From: Desulfocapsa sp.
GTDB lineage: Bacteria; Desulfobacterota; Desulfobulbia; Desulfobulbales; Desulfocapsaceae
Length of the DNA: 6,439 bases
NCBI GenBank assembly: GCA_030638765.1
Contig: DAOWDZ010000031.1
Coordinates: 1 to 6,439 of the forward strand
Reading direction: 5' to 3'
The notes beneath the pieces were generated by a model. It saw only the letters and a program-made list of their open reading frames with translations. It ran no database searches and had not been told where the DNA came from. A program made the translations under genes and the position numbers. Each line of letters opens with the position of its first letter. Within the stretch, counting starts at the first letter, position 1. Shown here one piece after another: positions 1 to 6,439 of this stretch.

Positions 1-900
1 AGTGCCATGGATCAAGATTATCACAATCTTGAAATTATAATTTCAGATGATTCAACCAACAGGGAGACTGAAATTATTCTCAGAGGAAAAACCTTTCAAG
101 ATCCCAGAGTAATATATTTTCATAATAAAAAACGCCTGGGACGAGTTGATAACTACCGCGACACATTATACAATAAAGCAACAGGTGATTATGTCTTAAA
201 TTTAGACGGGGATGATTGGCTGATAAACCCCACATACATAAGTAAAGCTGTAGAAATTCTCACCCAAAACCCCAATGTCGTTTGTGTCATCGCTAAAATC
301 AAATATTACATGGATGAGACAGATACGTTTACTAATGGCAGCGGATATGAAAAAGTTGACTCAATAATTAAAGGGACAGAATACCTAACATTAAACGCAA
401 ACAAACAACTCCCATTCAACCACTTAACTTCATTATACCGAAAAAGCCATGCTACGGAATTGAACTTCTATAGTGTGAATACAGTTTGGACAGATTCTCA
501 GTCATTATTCAGACTCATACATACTGGAGATATAGCTTTCGTAAATGAATATGTGGGGGTTTGGCGTATACATCATACCAACGAATCTAAGCAATTTTAT
601 GCGACTGTCGTGATAAACGAGCTCTTTTTATCTGAACAAAGCGCAGCTGATTTTTTTCAGACAAGGGAACAAAAGAAGGACTTTGATGTAAATAAATGGT
701 TAGAAACATGGAAATATGAGCACACCAAGGAAGGATTAATATTTTTTCTCAAGACAAAAAATATTAAAAAAACAATACAACTTTTTCTCTTTTTGACTGA
801 AAGACATGCCATCTTTTTTATAAAAATACTACCCACATTGCTCTTTGACGTTTCTCGAAGGTCTTTGTCCCTAATGCAAAGAAACGTCAATAATAGCTAA
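1..900 (+). CDS. GT2 family glycosyltransferase, 5' end missing
   Basis: Transfers a sugar from a nucleotide-sugar donor to a growing glycan, probably a lipid-linked repeat unit at the cytoplasmic membrane face; donor and acceptor are unknown. The frame is open from base 1. The ATG at base 7 is not the true start, because it falls inside the conserved GT2 stretch (SAMDQDYHNLEIIISDDST, matching the usual 'SVLxQxYxNLEIIxxDDxS'). About 25 N-terminal residues, including the first beta strand, are therefore lost upstream. Counting from base 1, visible residues 15-19 are the SDDST nucleotide-binding motif, D69-G-D71-D72 is the metal-binding DXD, D165 in WTDSQS sits where the catalytic base is expected, and VWRIHHTNES begins near 187. 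These are typical of a GT-A fold. The C-terminal 60 residues are rich in Lys, Phe and Leu and look amphipathic. The stop is 7 nt before the next gene. The family call is firm and the specificity is not predictable. Confidence 0.9.
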   Translation, partial: SAMDQDYHNLEIIISDDSTNRETEIILRGKTFQDPRVIYFHNKKRLGRVDNYRDTLYNKATGDYVLNLDGDDWLINPTYISKAVEILTQNPNVVCVIAKIKYYMDETDTFTNGSGYEKVDSIIKGTEYLTLNANKQLPFNHLTSLYRKSHATELNFYSVNTVWTDSQSLFRLIHTGDIAFVNEYVGVWRIHHTNESKQFYATVVINELFLSEQSAADFFQTREQKKDFDVNKWLETWKYEHTKEGLIFFLKTKNIKKTIQLFLFLTERHAIFFIKILPTLLFDVSRRSLSLMQRNVNNS

Positions 901-907
901 AATAGGA

Positions 908-2086
908 ATGTCCTCTACCACACAAAATACAATCTTGATTTCTACTCCTGTGTTGTTAACAGGCGGCACAGAAATACAAACATTTAATCTGGTTAAGACA
1001 CTCACTGATGCAGAGTACAACGTCGTTGTTATATGCTACTTCGAATATGACAACGCCATGGTAGATTATATAGCAAGTACTGGAGCGGAAGTAATATTGC
1101 TAAAACTCCTCCGGACAGAAAGTTTTTTAAACCTACTAAAGATACTAACAACGCAATTTAAAAAACTTAATCCAGATATTATACATGTGCAGTACTTATC
1201 TCCCGGTCTTATTCCAATTATTGCCGCCCGAATTGCAGGTATAAAGAAGATACTCGCGACTGTCCATCAACCTGGAAGAACTTATGGCTGGAAACCCCGC
1301 TTGATGCTCCGATCAGGCGCTTTTCTATGCACACTTTTCCTTTGTGTTTCCAAATCTGCTGAAAAATCATGGTTCGGTAATAGCGCTCTTTTTACAGAAG
1401 AGTTATTCAAAAAAGGAAGAAAACATTTTACAATTTATAATGCTGTCGATACTGGACTAATTGCCCGGAATAGTCATTCTGATAAAATTGACAAATTACG
1501 CTCTTCCCTTAACCTTAATGGAAAAACTGTTATTGGCTATGTAGGGAGATTAAGATGGGAAAAAGGCCCCCACGTCCTCCTGACTGCTTTTGCAAAAGTA
1601 AGCCTCGACCTCCCTGAAGCAGTACTATTGATGGTTGGTGATGGTCCGGATCGGAAAAATCTTAAAAAACAGGCCAAAAACCTGGGCATAACCCAAAACA
1701 TTCAATGGATGGGGAAAATAAAACATCCTGATGTTTTTCAGCTATATGGCCTAATGGATGTTATTGCTATACCATCATTATTCGAAGGTTTTGGGCTGAC
1801 AGCCGCGGAAGCTATGGCCGCCGGCACACCCGTTGTCGCTTCAAATGTTGATGGACTTACAGAGGTTATAAAAAACAAACAATACGGCACATTAATACCA
1901 GCAGATAACCCTGATAAACTTGCACAGGCAATCATCAGAACACAAAGCAATCCAGAACTTAGGAGTATTTTAGTTAAAAATAGCATTAAGCGTGTTAACA
2001 TGCTGTTTTCCATTTCTCCTTTTTCAAATACAATATTAGAAGCTTACAGGTTATTAGGAGTAACAAACCGGGCATTCAGAGATTAA
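908..2086 (+). CDS. GT4 family glycosyltransferase
   Basis: A retaining glycosyltransferase of the GT4 type (GT-B fold), 392 residues, a normal full length. The N-terminal acceptor domain carries GGTE at residues 19-22, the glycine-rich loop of the first Rossmann fold. A stretch with HQPGRTYGWKPRL and LCVSKSAEKSWFG follows in mid-protein. The C-terminal donor domain begins with YVGRLRWEKG near 211-220, where R214 and K219 are in the positions that contact the nucleotide-sugar phosphates. E293 and E301 form the EX7E motif (FEGFGLTAAEAMAAGTPVVAS), and GDGPD also appears. ATG 908 is the first usable start: upstream the frame is open to a stop at 872-874 but has no ATG, GTG or TTG. The only purine-rich match, AGGA, abuts the ATG with no spacer, so initiation may depend on coupling with the gene ending 7 nt upstream. 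No signal peptide or membrane segment is evident. Donor and acceptor sugars are unknown. Confidence 0.93.
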   Translation: MSSTTQNTILISTPVLLTGGTEIQTFNLVKTLTDAEYNVVVICYFEYDNAMVDYIASTGAEVILLKLLRTESFLNLLKILTTQFKKLNPDIIHVQYLSPGLIPIIAARIAGIKKILATVHQPGRTYGWKPRLMLRSGAFLCTLFLCVSKSAEKSWFGNSALFTEELFKKGRKHFTIYNAVDTGLIARNSHSDKIDKLRSSLNLNGKTVIGYVGRLRWEKGPHVLLTAFAKVSLDLPEAVLLMVGDGPDRKNLKKQAKNLGITQNIQWMGKIKHPDVFQLYGLMDVIAIPSLFEGFGLTAAEAMAAGTPVVASNVDGLTEVIKNKQYGTLIPADNPDKLAQAIIRTQSNPELRSILVKNSIKRVNMLFSISPFSNTILEAYRLLGVTNRAFRD

Positions 2087-2167
2087 ATGAATACAAGCAA
2101 ACTTACCATTGTCAGACAAGAGAAGATGGAAATTATTGAAAGACACTTATTTAAGTCCATCAAGTAG
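2087..2167 (+). CDS. Possible 26-residue small ORF, doubtful
   Basis: A 26-codon frame whose ATG directly follows the TAA of the preceding glycosyltransferase gene (TAAATG) and which ends in TAG at 2165-2167. A weak Shine-Dalgarno-like AGAG lies at 2078-2081, 5 nt before the ATG. The peptide begins MNTSKLTIVRQEKMEIIE and ends in a basic tail. It has no recognisable motif, signal peptide or membrane segment. It occupies most of the only long gap in an otherwise tightly packed operon. It could be a translated leader-like peptide, a remnant of a lost gene, or chance: a frame this short is unremarkable in AT-rich DNA. I do not recognise it and assign no function. Confidence 0.15.
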   Translation: MNTSKLTIVRQEKMEIIERHLFKSIK

Positions 2168-2186
2168 AAAATTCTATTGAGTCGAT

Positions 2187-3140
2187 ATGAAGCTAAACAA
2201 GCCATCAATATCTATTGTTATGCCTCTTTACAATAAAGAAAAAGAAGTTCGTCGCTCAATTACTTCTATTCTGACTCAAACAGTTGACGATTATGAGCTT
2301 ATTGTTATCAATGATGGGTCCACAGACAATGGCCCTCTAATCGCGGGTTCTATTAAAGACTCTCGAATCAAGATAATAGACCAAAGTAATTTCGGCGTAT
2401 CAGCGGCCAGAAACAGAGGTATCCAGGAAGCACAATCTGACCTGATAGCATTCCTTGACGCAGACGATGAATGGAAACCACTTTTTTTGGAAACAATAGT
2501 AAAACTCAAAAACAAATTCCCGGATTGCTCTATCTTTGCCACTGGCTATGCACATCTCGACCCTGATGGTACATTAAGAGCTCCAATTATCAATGGAATA
2601 CCGCCTCATCCGTGGCAAGGTATTTTTGAAAATTATTTTCAGATTGCTGCCAAATCTTCCCCACCGATATGGACATCAGCTGTTGCTGTAACAAAACTGG
2701 CCTTAACAGCCATAAATGGGTTTCCGGTTGGCATCAAAAGTGGCGAAGATCTACTAACTTGGGCTAGACTGGCCACTCAAAACAAAATCGCATACGACTC
2801 AACCTCACTGGCATTGTTCAGGCAAAGGACAGCAGCTCATGAAAAGCCAACACGCCCCCCCGACACCCCGGACAATGTAGGAAGACTCCTGAAAGAATTG
2901 CAAAAAAGCATACCACCACCTGAACAAAAATCTTTAAGGCACTACATTGCCCTGTGGCATAAAAACAGAGCTTCTGTGTATCTTCGCCTTAATCAAAGAA
3001 CAAGAGCAGTGAAAGAAGTTTTCCAAATGGGTTATTACAATCTCAATAGAAAGTTTTTTATTTATTGTGTTTGCCTTTTATTACCAGTTTCATTCATATA
3101 CAAACTCATTCATATTCACAATAAGAAGCCTCTCCAATAG
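2187..3140 (+). CDS. GT2 family glycosyltransferase
   Basis: An inverting-type GT2 (GT-A fold) glycosyltransferase of 317 residues, probably acting on a lipid-linked glycan at the cytoplasmic membrane face. The N-terminus is textbook: SISIVMPLYNKEKEV at 7-21, VINDGSTD at 40-47, GVSAARNRG at 70-78, then the metal-binding DXD as D91-A-D93-D94. G186-E187-D188 is the ED motif, with D188 the likely catalytic base. The FRQRTAAHE segment further on fits the usual loop near the active site. Residues about 290-304 are strongly hydrophobic, followed by a Lys/His-rich tail, so the C-terminus may sit on or in the membrane. ATG 2187 is the first possible start because an in-frame TGA lies at 2178-2180; the upstream GAG gives only a poor ribosome site. 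It follows a 100-nt gap and precedes the next gene by 16 nt. Sugar specificity is unknown. Confidence 0.93.
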   Translation: MKLNKPSISIVMPLYNKEKEVRRSITSILTQTVDDYELIVINDGSTDNGPLIAGSIKDSRIKIIDQSNFGVSAARNRGIQEAQSDLIAFLDADDEWKPLFLETIVKLKNKFPDCSIFATGYAHLDPDGTLRAPIINGIPPHPWQGIFENYFQIAAKSSPPIWTSAVAVTKLALTAINGFPVGIKSGEDLLTWARLATQNKIAYDSTSLALFRQRTAAHEKPTRPPDTPDNVGRLLKELQKSIPPPEQKSLRHYIALWHKNRASVYLRLNQRTRAVKEVFQMGYYNLNRKFFIYCVCLLLPVSFIYKLIHIHNKKPLQ

Positions 3141-3144
3141 AACA

Positions 3145-3149
3145 AAAGG
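3145..3149 (+). promoter_or_regulatory. Shine-Dalgarno site for the 3157 gene
   Basis: AAAGG lies 7 nt before ATG 3157, a good distance for a ribosome binding site. It is the clearest Shine-Dalgarno match in the window. An in-frame TGA at 3154-3156 directly precedes the ATG, so the start cannot lie further upstream. Confidence 0.6.
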
Positions 3150-3156
3150 TTCTTGA

Positions 3157-4380
3157 ATGAACATTGTCATAACCCATACTGATTTTCGGCTCTATTGGCC
3201 CTCACGTATTGCTGCCCTTAAAGATCTTCTCTTTTCCCATGGACATACTCTACACACAATTGAAATAGCAGGAAAAGGATCACCCTATGCCTTTTCACAA
3301 ACAAATCCGCCTTCTCATTCATTAAACTGGATCTGCTTGTTTCCAGAAAGAACAATGGAATCAATCTCTGGCAGAGAAGCATCCATAGCATTATCAAACA
3401 AACTGGACGAAATAAACCCTGATGTTGTATTAGCCGGAGCCATTGCTTTTCCGTCAGGTGCTACGGCAGTCAATTGGTGTAAATCAAGAAAGAAACCGGT
3501 GGTGATTTTTGATAATGCCAGGCTTCAGGATGTCCCACGTTCATGGTTTATAAATTTCATAAAACGCTGTATTTACAGAAATGTTGATGCTGTTATCTCT
3601 CCGGCACCATCGCAAGCCGATGCCTTCGAATATTGGGGAGTGGAAAAAAGCAGATTATTCTTTGGCCTTAATGTAGTCGATAATGACTGGTTTTCTTCAC
3701 AGGTTGGTCAATACCAAACACTAAAAGATGTCATCCGAAAAGAACTGGAAGTACCAGATCAATTTATTTTGGGTGTTGGACGTTTTGTTGAAAAAAAAAA
3801 TTGGCTCAATTTACTTATCGCATTCTCTGCAATTAAGCAAGACACTCATAAAAACAAATATGGAATCGTGTTGATTGGCGATGGGCCGGAGAAAAATAAA
3901 ATCACGCATTATTGCAGAAAACATCCTAATATACATGTTATCATAAGACCATTTGTCTCTCAGACGGACCTATGTAAGTATTATGCTCTTGCTGCTGCTG
4001 TTATTTTACCCAGCAGCTACGGTGAGACATGGGGTCTTGTCATTAACGAAGCAATGGCTGCCAGTCTTCCTGTTCTGGTGAGTGACCAATGTGGTTGCGC
4101 TCACTCTTTAGTTGAAGATAATAAAAACGGCTACACTTTCTCACCCAACGAAGAAAAAGAGTTTATCGATGTATTGCAACGGTTTATAGCTAAACCCACC
4201 ATCGAAAGAATTTTGATGGGGACACGATCAAACGAAATAATAAGCAACTGGTCACTCGATCGTTTTAGTCAAGCAGCATGGCAGGCCATTGAGCATAGTG
4301 TGCAGTTTCCTGTCAAAAGAACACGACTCATTGAATCTTTCATTATTAAATACTGGAAAGGCCGTTATAGACCTACCTGA
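3157..4380 (+). CDS. GT4 family glycosyltransferase
   Basis: A GT-B fold glycosyltransferase of the GT4 family, 407 residues, full length. The N-terminal domain starts MNIVITHTDFRLYWPSRI and includes a PDVVLAGAIAFPSG strand-loop and, after it, VVIFDNARLQDVPRSWF. The donor domain has LGVGRFVEKKNW at about 205-216 (R209 and K213/K214 near the donor phosphates), VLIGDGPEKNK, and the EX7E motif at E290 and E298 (YGETWGLVINEAMAASLPVLVS). This is the standard retaining GT4 layout, so transfer of a sugar from a nucleotide donor to a cell-envelope glycan is the expected role; the substrate is not predictable. The start is fixed by an in-frame TGA immediately upstream and by a good ribosome site. An uninterrupted run of ten adenines (3791-3800) encodes part of the EKKN segment; slippage there would truncate the protein before the EX7E motif. 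No membrane segment is evident. The next gene starts 18 nt downstream. Confidence 0.93.
   Translation: MNIVITHTDFRLYWPSRIAALKDLLFSHGHTLHTIEIAGKGSPYAFSQTNPPSHSLNWICLFPERTMESISGREASIALSNKLDEINPDVVLAGAIAFPSGATAVNWCKSRKKPVVIFDNARLQDVPRSWFINFIKRCIYRNVDAVISPAPSQADAFEYWGVEKSRLFFGLNVVDNDWFSSQVGQYQTLKDVIRKELEVPDQFILGVGRFVEKKNWLNLLIAFSAIKQDTHKNKYGIVLIGDGPEKNKITHYCRKHPNIHVIIRPFVSQTDLCKYYALAAAVILPSSYGETWGLVINEAMAASLPVLVSDQCGCAHSLVEDNKNGYTFSPNEEKEFIDVLQRFIAKPTIERILMGTRSNEIISNWSLDRFSQAAWQAIEHSVQFPVKRTRLIESFIIKYWKGRYRPT
3791..3800 (+). repeat. A10 homopolymer tract within a GT gene
   Basis: Ten consecutive adenines lie inside the glycosyltransferase gene, spanning parts of codons 212-215 (Glu-Lys-Lys-Asn). 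It is the longest homopolymer I saw in the window; other runs reach seven or eight (for example T8 at 4496-4503 and T7 at 651-657, 2482-2488 and 5082-5088). A change of one unit would shift the frame of the C-terminal donor domain. Confidence 0.9.
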
Positions 4381-4398
4381 ATTAAATCATAACTACCT

Positions 4399-5802
4399 AT
4401 GACTGCTATTATAAATCTAACTGTGGCTGCATTTCTTAGTTTTAAAGCTGTCAGTTGCCTCAGGAGCCCCTCGAGATTCTTTTCAAGGCAGGAGCTTTTT
4501 TTTCTTTTTATCCTTTTAACAGGACTATTCCATACTGGTGGGGCTACCATTGCAGGGCTCAATTTATCCGCCTGGAGATTACTACTCTGGATTCTCTTTA
4601 CTCTCTATGCCCTTCTGGCTCTCAAAAACAGACAATCCCACCGTAAATCAGCATTCGATTTTCCCGTAGTATGTTATTCTTTATTCCTGCTATGGAATTT
4701 ATTTCATCTGTTTTTTTATAGTCCGGACATACTGTATGGAATTCGAACACTCTTAAAACTTATTTACCCCTTCCTTATATTAATTCTAGCACGACGGGTA
4801 ACTGTTATCGAAAAAGTACCTGTCTATCTGCATCTCACGTTCTACACCACCCTTATTATTTCATTCTTTAATAGTGGAATAAGTGAACATATTCCTTACC
4901 TGGCATACAATCCGCTTTTAAAAGATGTTTTATGGGGAAGATCAACCTTTGCAGACCATGCAGCAATTATGGTTGGTGTTGGTTTAGCGCTCTGGAGTTC
5001 CAACTTAGCAGGAAAGCCACTTTTAAATCCCATAATTATCCCTACGCATAAAATCCGGCATCGAAAAAAGAAAGTACAACGTTTTTTTAAAAGTTGGCAA
5101 TACAAGGCCGCTCTTCTATGGCTCTGCATCTCACCAATGGCTGTTGCGAATCGAACAGGGCTCCTGGCCACTGCTGGGTCAATTGCTACTTTTCTCGTGT
5201 ACCGATACAAGTTAAGGTCTATACCCTCTGTACTATTCATTTTTTTATTTGGACTTTGGATTATCCTTTATATGCCATCTTTCCGAGATTCAACATTTCG
5301 AGGACGACAGGATATTACAATGCAAAATATTCAGCAATTAAGCTCCTCAGCAATAGACTCATCAGGAAGATTTGCTATGTGGGAACACTTGATGGATCGT
5401 TTTTACACCCCAGACAAAATCAAAGGGGCCGGGTTAGGTACGACACAACAATATATGTACACCATGGCCTCAATCCCTGGAGGGGGACCATTTGGTGTAA
5501 TAAAAGCACCCCATAGTGACTATGTTGTATTACTCTGTGATCTTGGCCTCATCGGTTTTAGTCTCTACATGCTTACTGGAATATCAGCTCTTTTTATCGG
5601 CTTCACTGCTGTTTTCAAAAAAACCCCACAGGAAAGGATGTTAGGTCTTGTCGTTGCCTCCTCTTTTATAGCACTTTTTTGTGCAATGGGATTTGACAAT
5701 CCCCATTTATATGCGTTAGGAGTACACCAATACCCTTTTGCTTTTTTGGGCATGCTGTTAGCAGTGCGATCAAAACCCAAAATAAAACAACACTCTTCCT
5801 GA
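4399..5802 (+). CDS. O-antigen polymerase/ligase-like membrane protein (Wzy/WaaL type)
   Basis: A 467-residue polytopic inner-membrane protein with about 11-12 hydrophobic segments, roughly at 1-20, 32-53, 59-75, 88-107, 117-132, 141-158, 186-201, 235-250, 252-268, 274-293, 375-406, 416-432 and 444-457. A large hydrophilic loop at about 294-373 carries the features of the O-antigen ligase/polymerase family: R324 and W328 in SSGRFAMWE, GAGLGTT at 343-348, and H372 in APHSDYVVLL, followed by GLIGF. This loop is expected in the periplasm and holds the catalytic residues in this family. A second, very basic loop at 217-231 (HKIRHRKKK) is probably cytoplasmic. The likely role is polymerising lipid-linked repeat units (Wzy). 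The ligase WaaL shares the architecture, but the position among glycosyltransferase genes favours a polymerase. The start is the first possible one after an in-frame TAA at 4390-4392; no clear ribosome site precedes it. I leave the symbol blank because polymerase and ligase cannot be separated here. Confidence 0.85.
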   Translation: MTAIINLTVAAFLSFKAVSCLRSPSRFFSRQELFFLFILLTGLFHTGGATIAGLNLSAWRLLLWILFTLYALLALKNRQSHRKSAFDFPVVCYSLFLLWNLFHLFFYSPDILYGIRTLLKLIYPFLILILARRVTVIEKVPVYLHLTFYTTLIISFFNSGISEHIPYLAYNPLLKDVLWGRSTFADHAAIMVGVGLALWSSNLAGKPLLNPIIIPTHKIRHRKKKVQRFFKSWQYKAALLWLCISPMAVANRTGLLATAGSIATFLVYRYKLRSIPSVLFIFLFGLWIILYMPSFRDSTFRGRQDITMQNIQQLSSSAIDSSGRFAMWEHLMDRFYTPDKIKGAGLGTTQQYMYTMASIPGGGPFGVIKAPHSDYVVLLCDLGLIGFSLYMLTGISALFIGFTAVFKKTPQERMLGLVVASSFIALFCAMGFDNPHLYALGVHQYPFAFLGMLLAVRSKPKIKQHSS

Positions 5803-5819
5803 AGTTTTTACATTTCTCA

Positions 5820-6439
5820 ATGAAAATACTTCTCATTCACAATTTTTATGGTTCTTCTGCTCCAAGTGGTGAAAACACCGTTTTCTTAGCAGAAAAAGAC
5901 CTCCTCAAAAGCAATGGCCATCAGGTTATTGAATACACGACCAACAGTGACCAAATCCGGAGACTTGGGATGTTGGGTTGCCTGATCGGTGCTTTCCACA
6001 CTCCCTGGAACCCTCTGCATCTATCAAAAATACGCAAGATACTCCAAACAGAACAACCGGATATAATGCATATCCATAATACATTCCCCATCCTCTCACC
6101 TTCAATTTTTTATGCTGCAAAGGGTACCAAAACAGCCTCAGTGCTCACACTGCATAACTACCGTTTGTTCTGTGCAGCTGCTATCCCCATGCGCGACAAG
6201 ACCCCCTGCACCCTCTGCCTGGATAAACATTCTGGCTGGTCAGCATTACGATATGGCTGCTACCGCAACAGCCGTGTAGCAACATTTCCAATGGCACTTT
6301 TAATAGCTTTACATCGTAAATTAAAAACATGGCAGAAACGAGTTGATGCATTTATATCACTCACGCATTTTCAGGAAGAAAAATTAATTTCAGCAGGGTT
6401 ACCAGCTGAAAAAGTCTCTATTAAACCCCATTTCTACCC
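5820..6439 (+). CDS. GT4 family glycosyltransferase with four-Cys motif, 3' end missing
   Basis: The frame opens at ATG 5820 and runs to the window edge without a stop, giving 206 residues plus two bases. It is the N-terminal acceptor domain of a GT4 (GT-B) glycosyltransferase. MKILLIHNFYG begins the first beta strand, and PSGENTVFLAEKDLLKSNGH at 15-34 holds the conserved SGEN loop. PDIMHIHNTFP lies at 80-90 and LTLHNYRLFC at 109-118. A cysteine-containing insertion follows, with C118, C130, C133 and C147 (in GCYRNSR). I know this pattern from many GT4 proteins in polysaccharide clusters. FISLTHFQEEKL precedes the domain linker. The donor domain with the EX7E motif would lie beyond the window, probably another 170-200 residues. 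It begins 17 nt after the polymerase-like gene. The start is chosen because MKILLIHNFYG is the typical family N-terminus; no good ribosome site is visible. The sugar transferred is unknown. Confidence 0.9.
   Translation, partial: MKILLIHNFYGSSAPSGENTVFLAEKDLLKSNGHQVIEYTTNSDQIRRLGMLGCLIGAFHTPWNPLHLSKIRKILQTEQPDIMHIHNTFPILSPSIFYAAKGTKTASVLTLHNYRLFCAAAIPMRDKTPCTLCLDKHSGWSALRYGCYRNSRVATFPMALLIALHRKLKTWQKRVDAFISLTHFQEEKLISAGLPAEKVSIKPHFY

Noticed and set aside
7..900. ATG at base 7 as the start of the first gene
   Set aside because: It lies inside a conserved GT2 motif and the frame is open to base 1, so the real start is upstream of the window.
3769..3804. GRFVEKKNW instead of the commoner GRL..EKG donor loop as a sign of a defective enzyme
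   Set aside because: Variants with RFVEKKN are frequent in GT4 proteins, and the arginine, lysine and EX7E residues are all present.
4496..4509. T8-C-T5 run near the start of the membrane protein gene as a slippage site
   Set aside because: It encodes consecutive hydrophobic residues of a membrane segment (FFLF), where T-rich codons are expected, and no second start or stop nearby suggests switching.
4896..5240. 114-codon reverse-strand frame within the membrane protein gene
   Set aside because: It is antisense to a well-supported gene, has no recognisable domain, and the other short reverse-strand frames behave the same way.
5094..5516. 140-codon forward frame overlapping the membrane protein gene
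   Set aside because: The main frame here carries the conserved R/W and H signature of the family; the alternative has no domain features and is a shadow.
5669..5685. GCAC-T6-GTGC inverted repeat resembling a small terminator
   Set aside because: Arms are only 4 bp, there is no trailing U tract, and it lies within the polymerase-like coding sequence.

Overview
The window is a piece of a surface-polysaccharide (O-antigen, capsule or exopolysaccharide) biosynthesis cluster. All recognisable genes lie on the + strand and nearly fill the 6.4 kb. It has six substantial genes: three GT4-family glycosyltransferases (GT-B fold), two GT2-family glycosyltransferases (GT-A fold), and one multi-pass membrane protein of the O-antigen polymerase/ligase (Wzy/WaaL) type. 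The first gene lacks its 5' end and the last lacks its 3' end, so the cluster continues on both sides. There are no RNA genes, insertion sequences, CRISPR repeats or integrase genes, and no convincing terminator.

Organism: the DNA is moderately AT-rich, starts are ATG, and the combination of cytoplasmic glycosyltransferases with a Wzy/WaaL-like membrane protein suggests a bacterium, most likely Gram-negative. The codon use and protein style would suit a low-to-mid-GC proteobacterial or desulfobacterial lineage, but nothing here fixes the taxon and this remains a guess.

Layout: 1-900 GT2 glycosyltransferase (5' truncated); 908-2086 GT4 glycosyltransferase; 2087-2186 a 100-nt gap holding a doubtful 26-codon frame and two short dyads; 2187-3140 second GT2 glycosyltransferase; 3157-4380 second GT4 glycosyltransferase; 4399-5802 polytopic O-antigen polymerase/ligase-like protein; 5820 to the end, third GT4 glycosyltransferase (3' truncated) with a four-cysteine insertion. 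Apart from the 100-nt gap, genes are separated by only 7-18 nt, which points to one transcription unit.

How they probably work together (inference): the five glycosyltransferases would add sugars one after another to a lipid-linked repeat unit at the inner face of the cytoplasmic membrane. After flipping by a Wzx-type protein not seen here, the membrane protein at 4399-5802 would polymerise or transfer the units at the outer face. Sugar identities and linkages cannot be read from the sequence. Nucleotide-sugar synthesis genes, the initiating phosphoglycosyltransferase, the flippase and the chain-length regulator are not in this window.

The hunt found no clearly new system. The items most worth checking are an A10 tract inside a glycosyltransferase gene, the atypical gap with its abutting mini-frame, and the cysteine cluster in the last gene.
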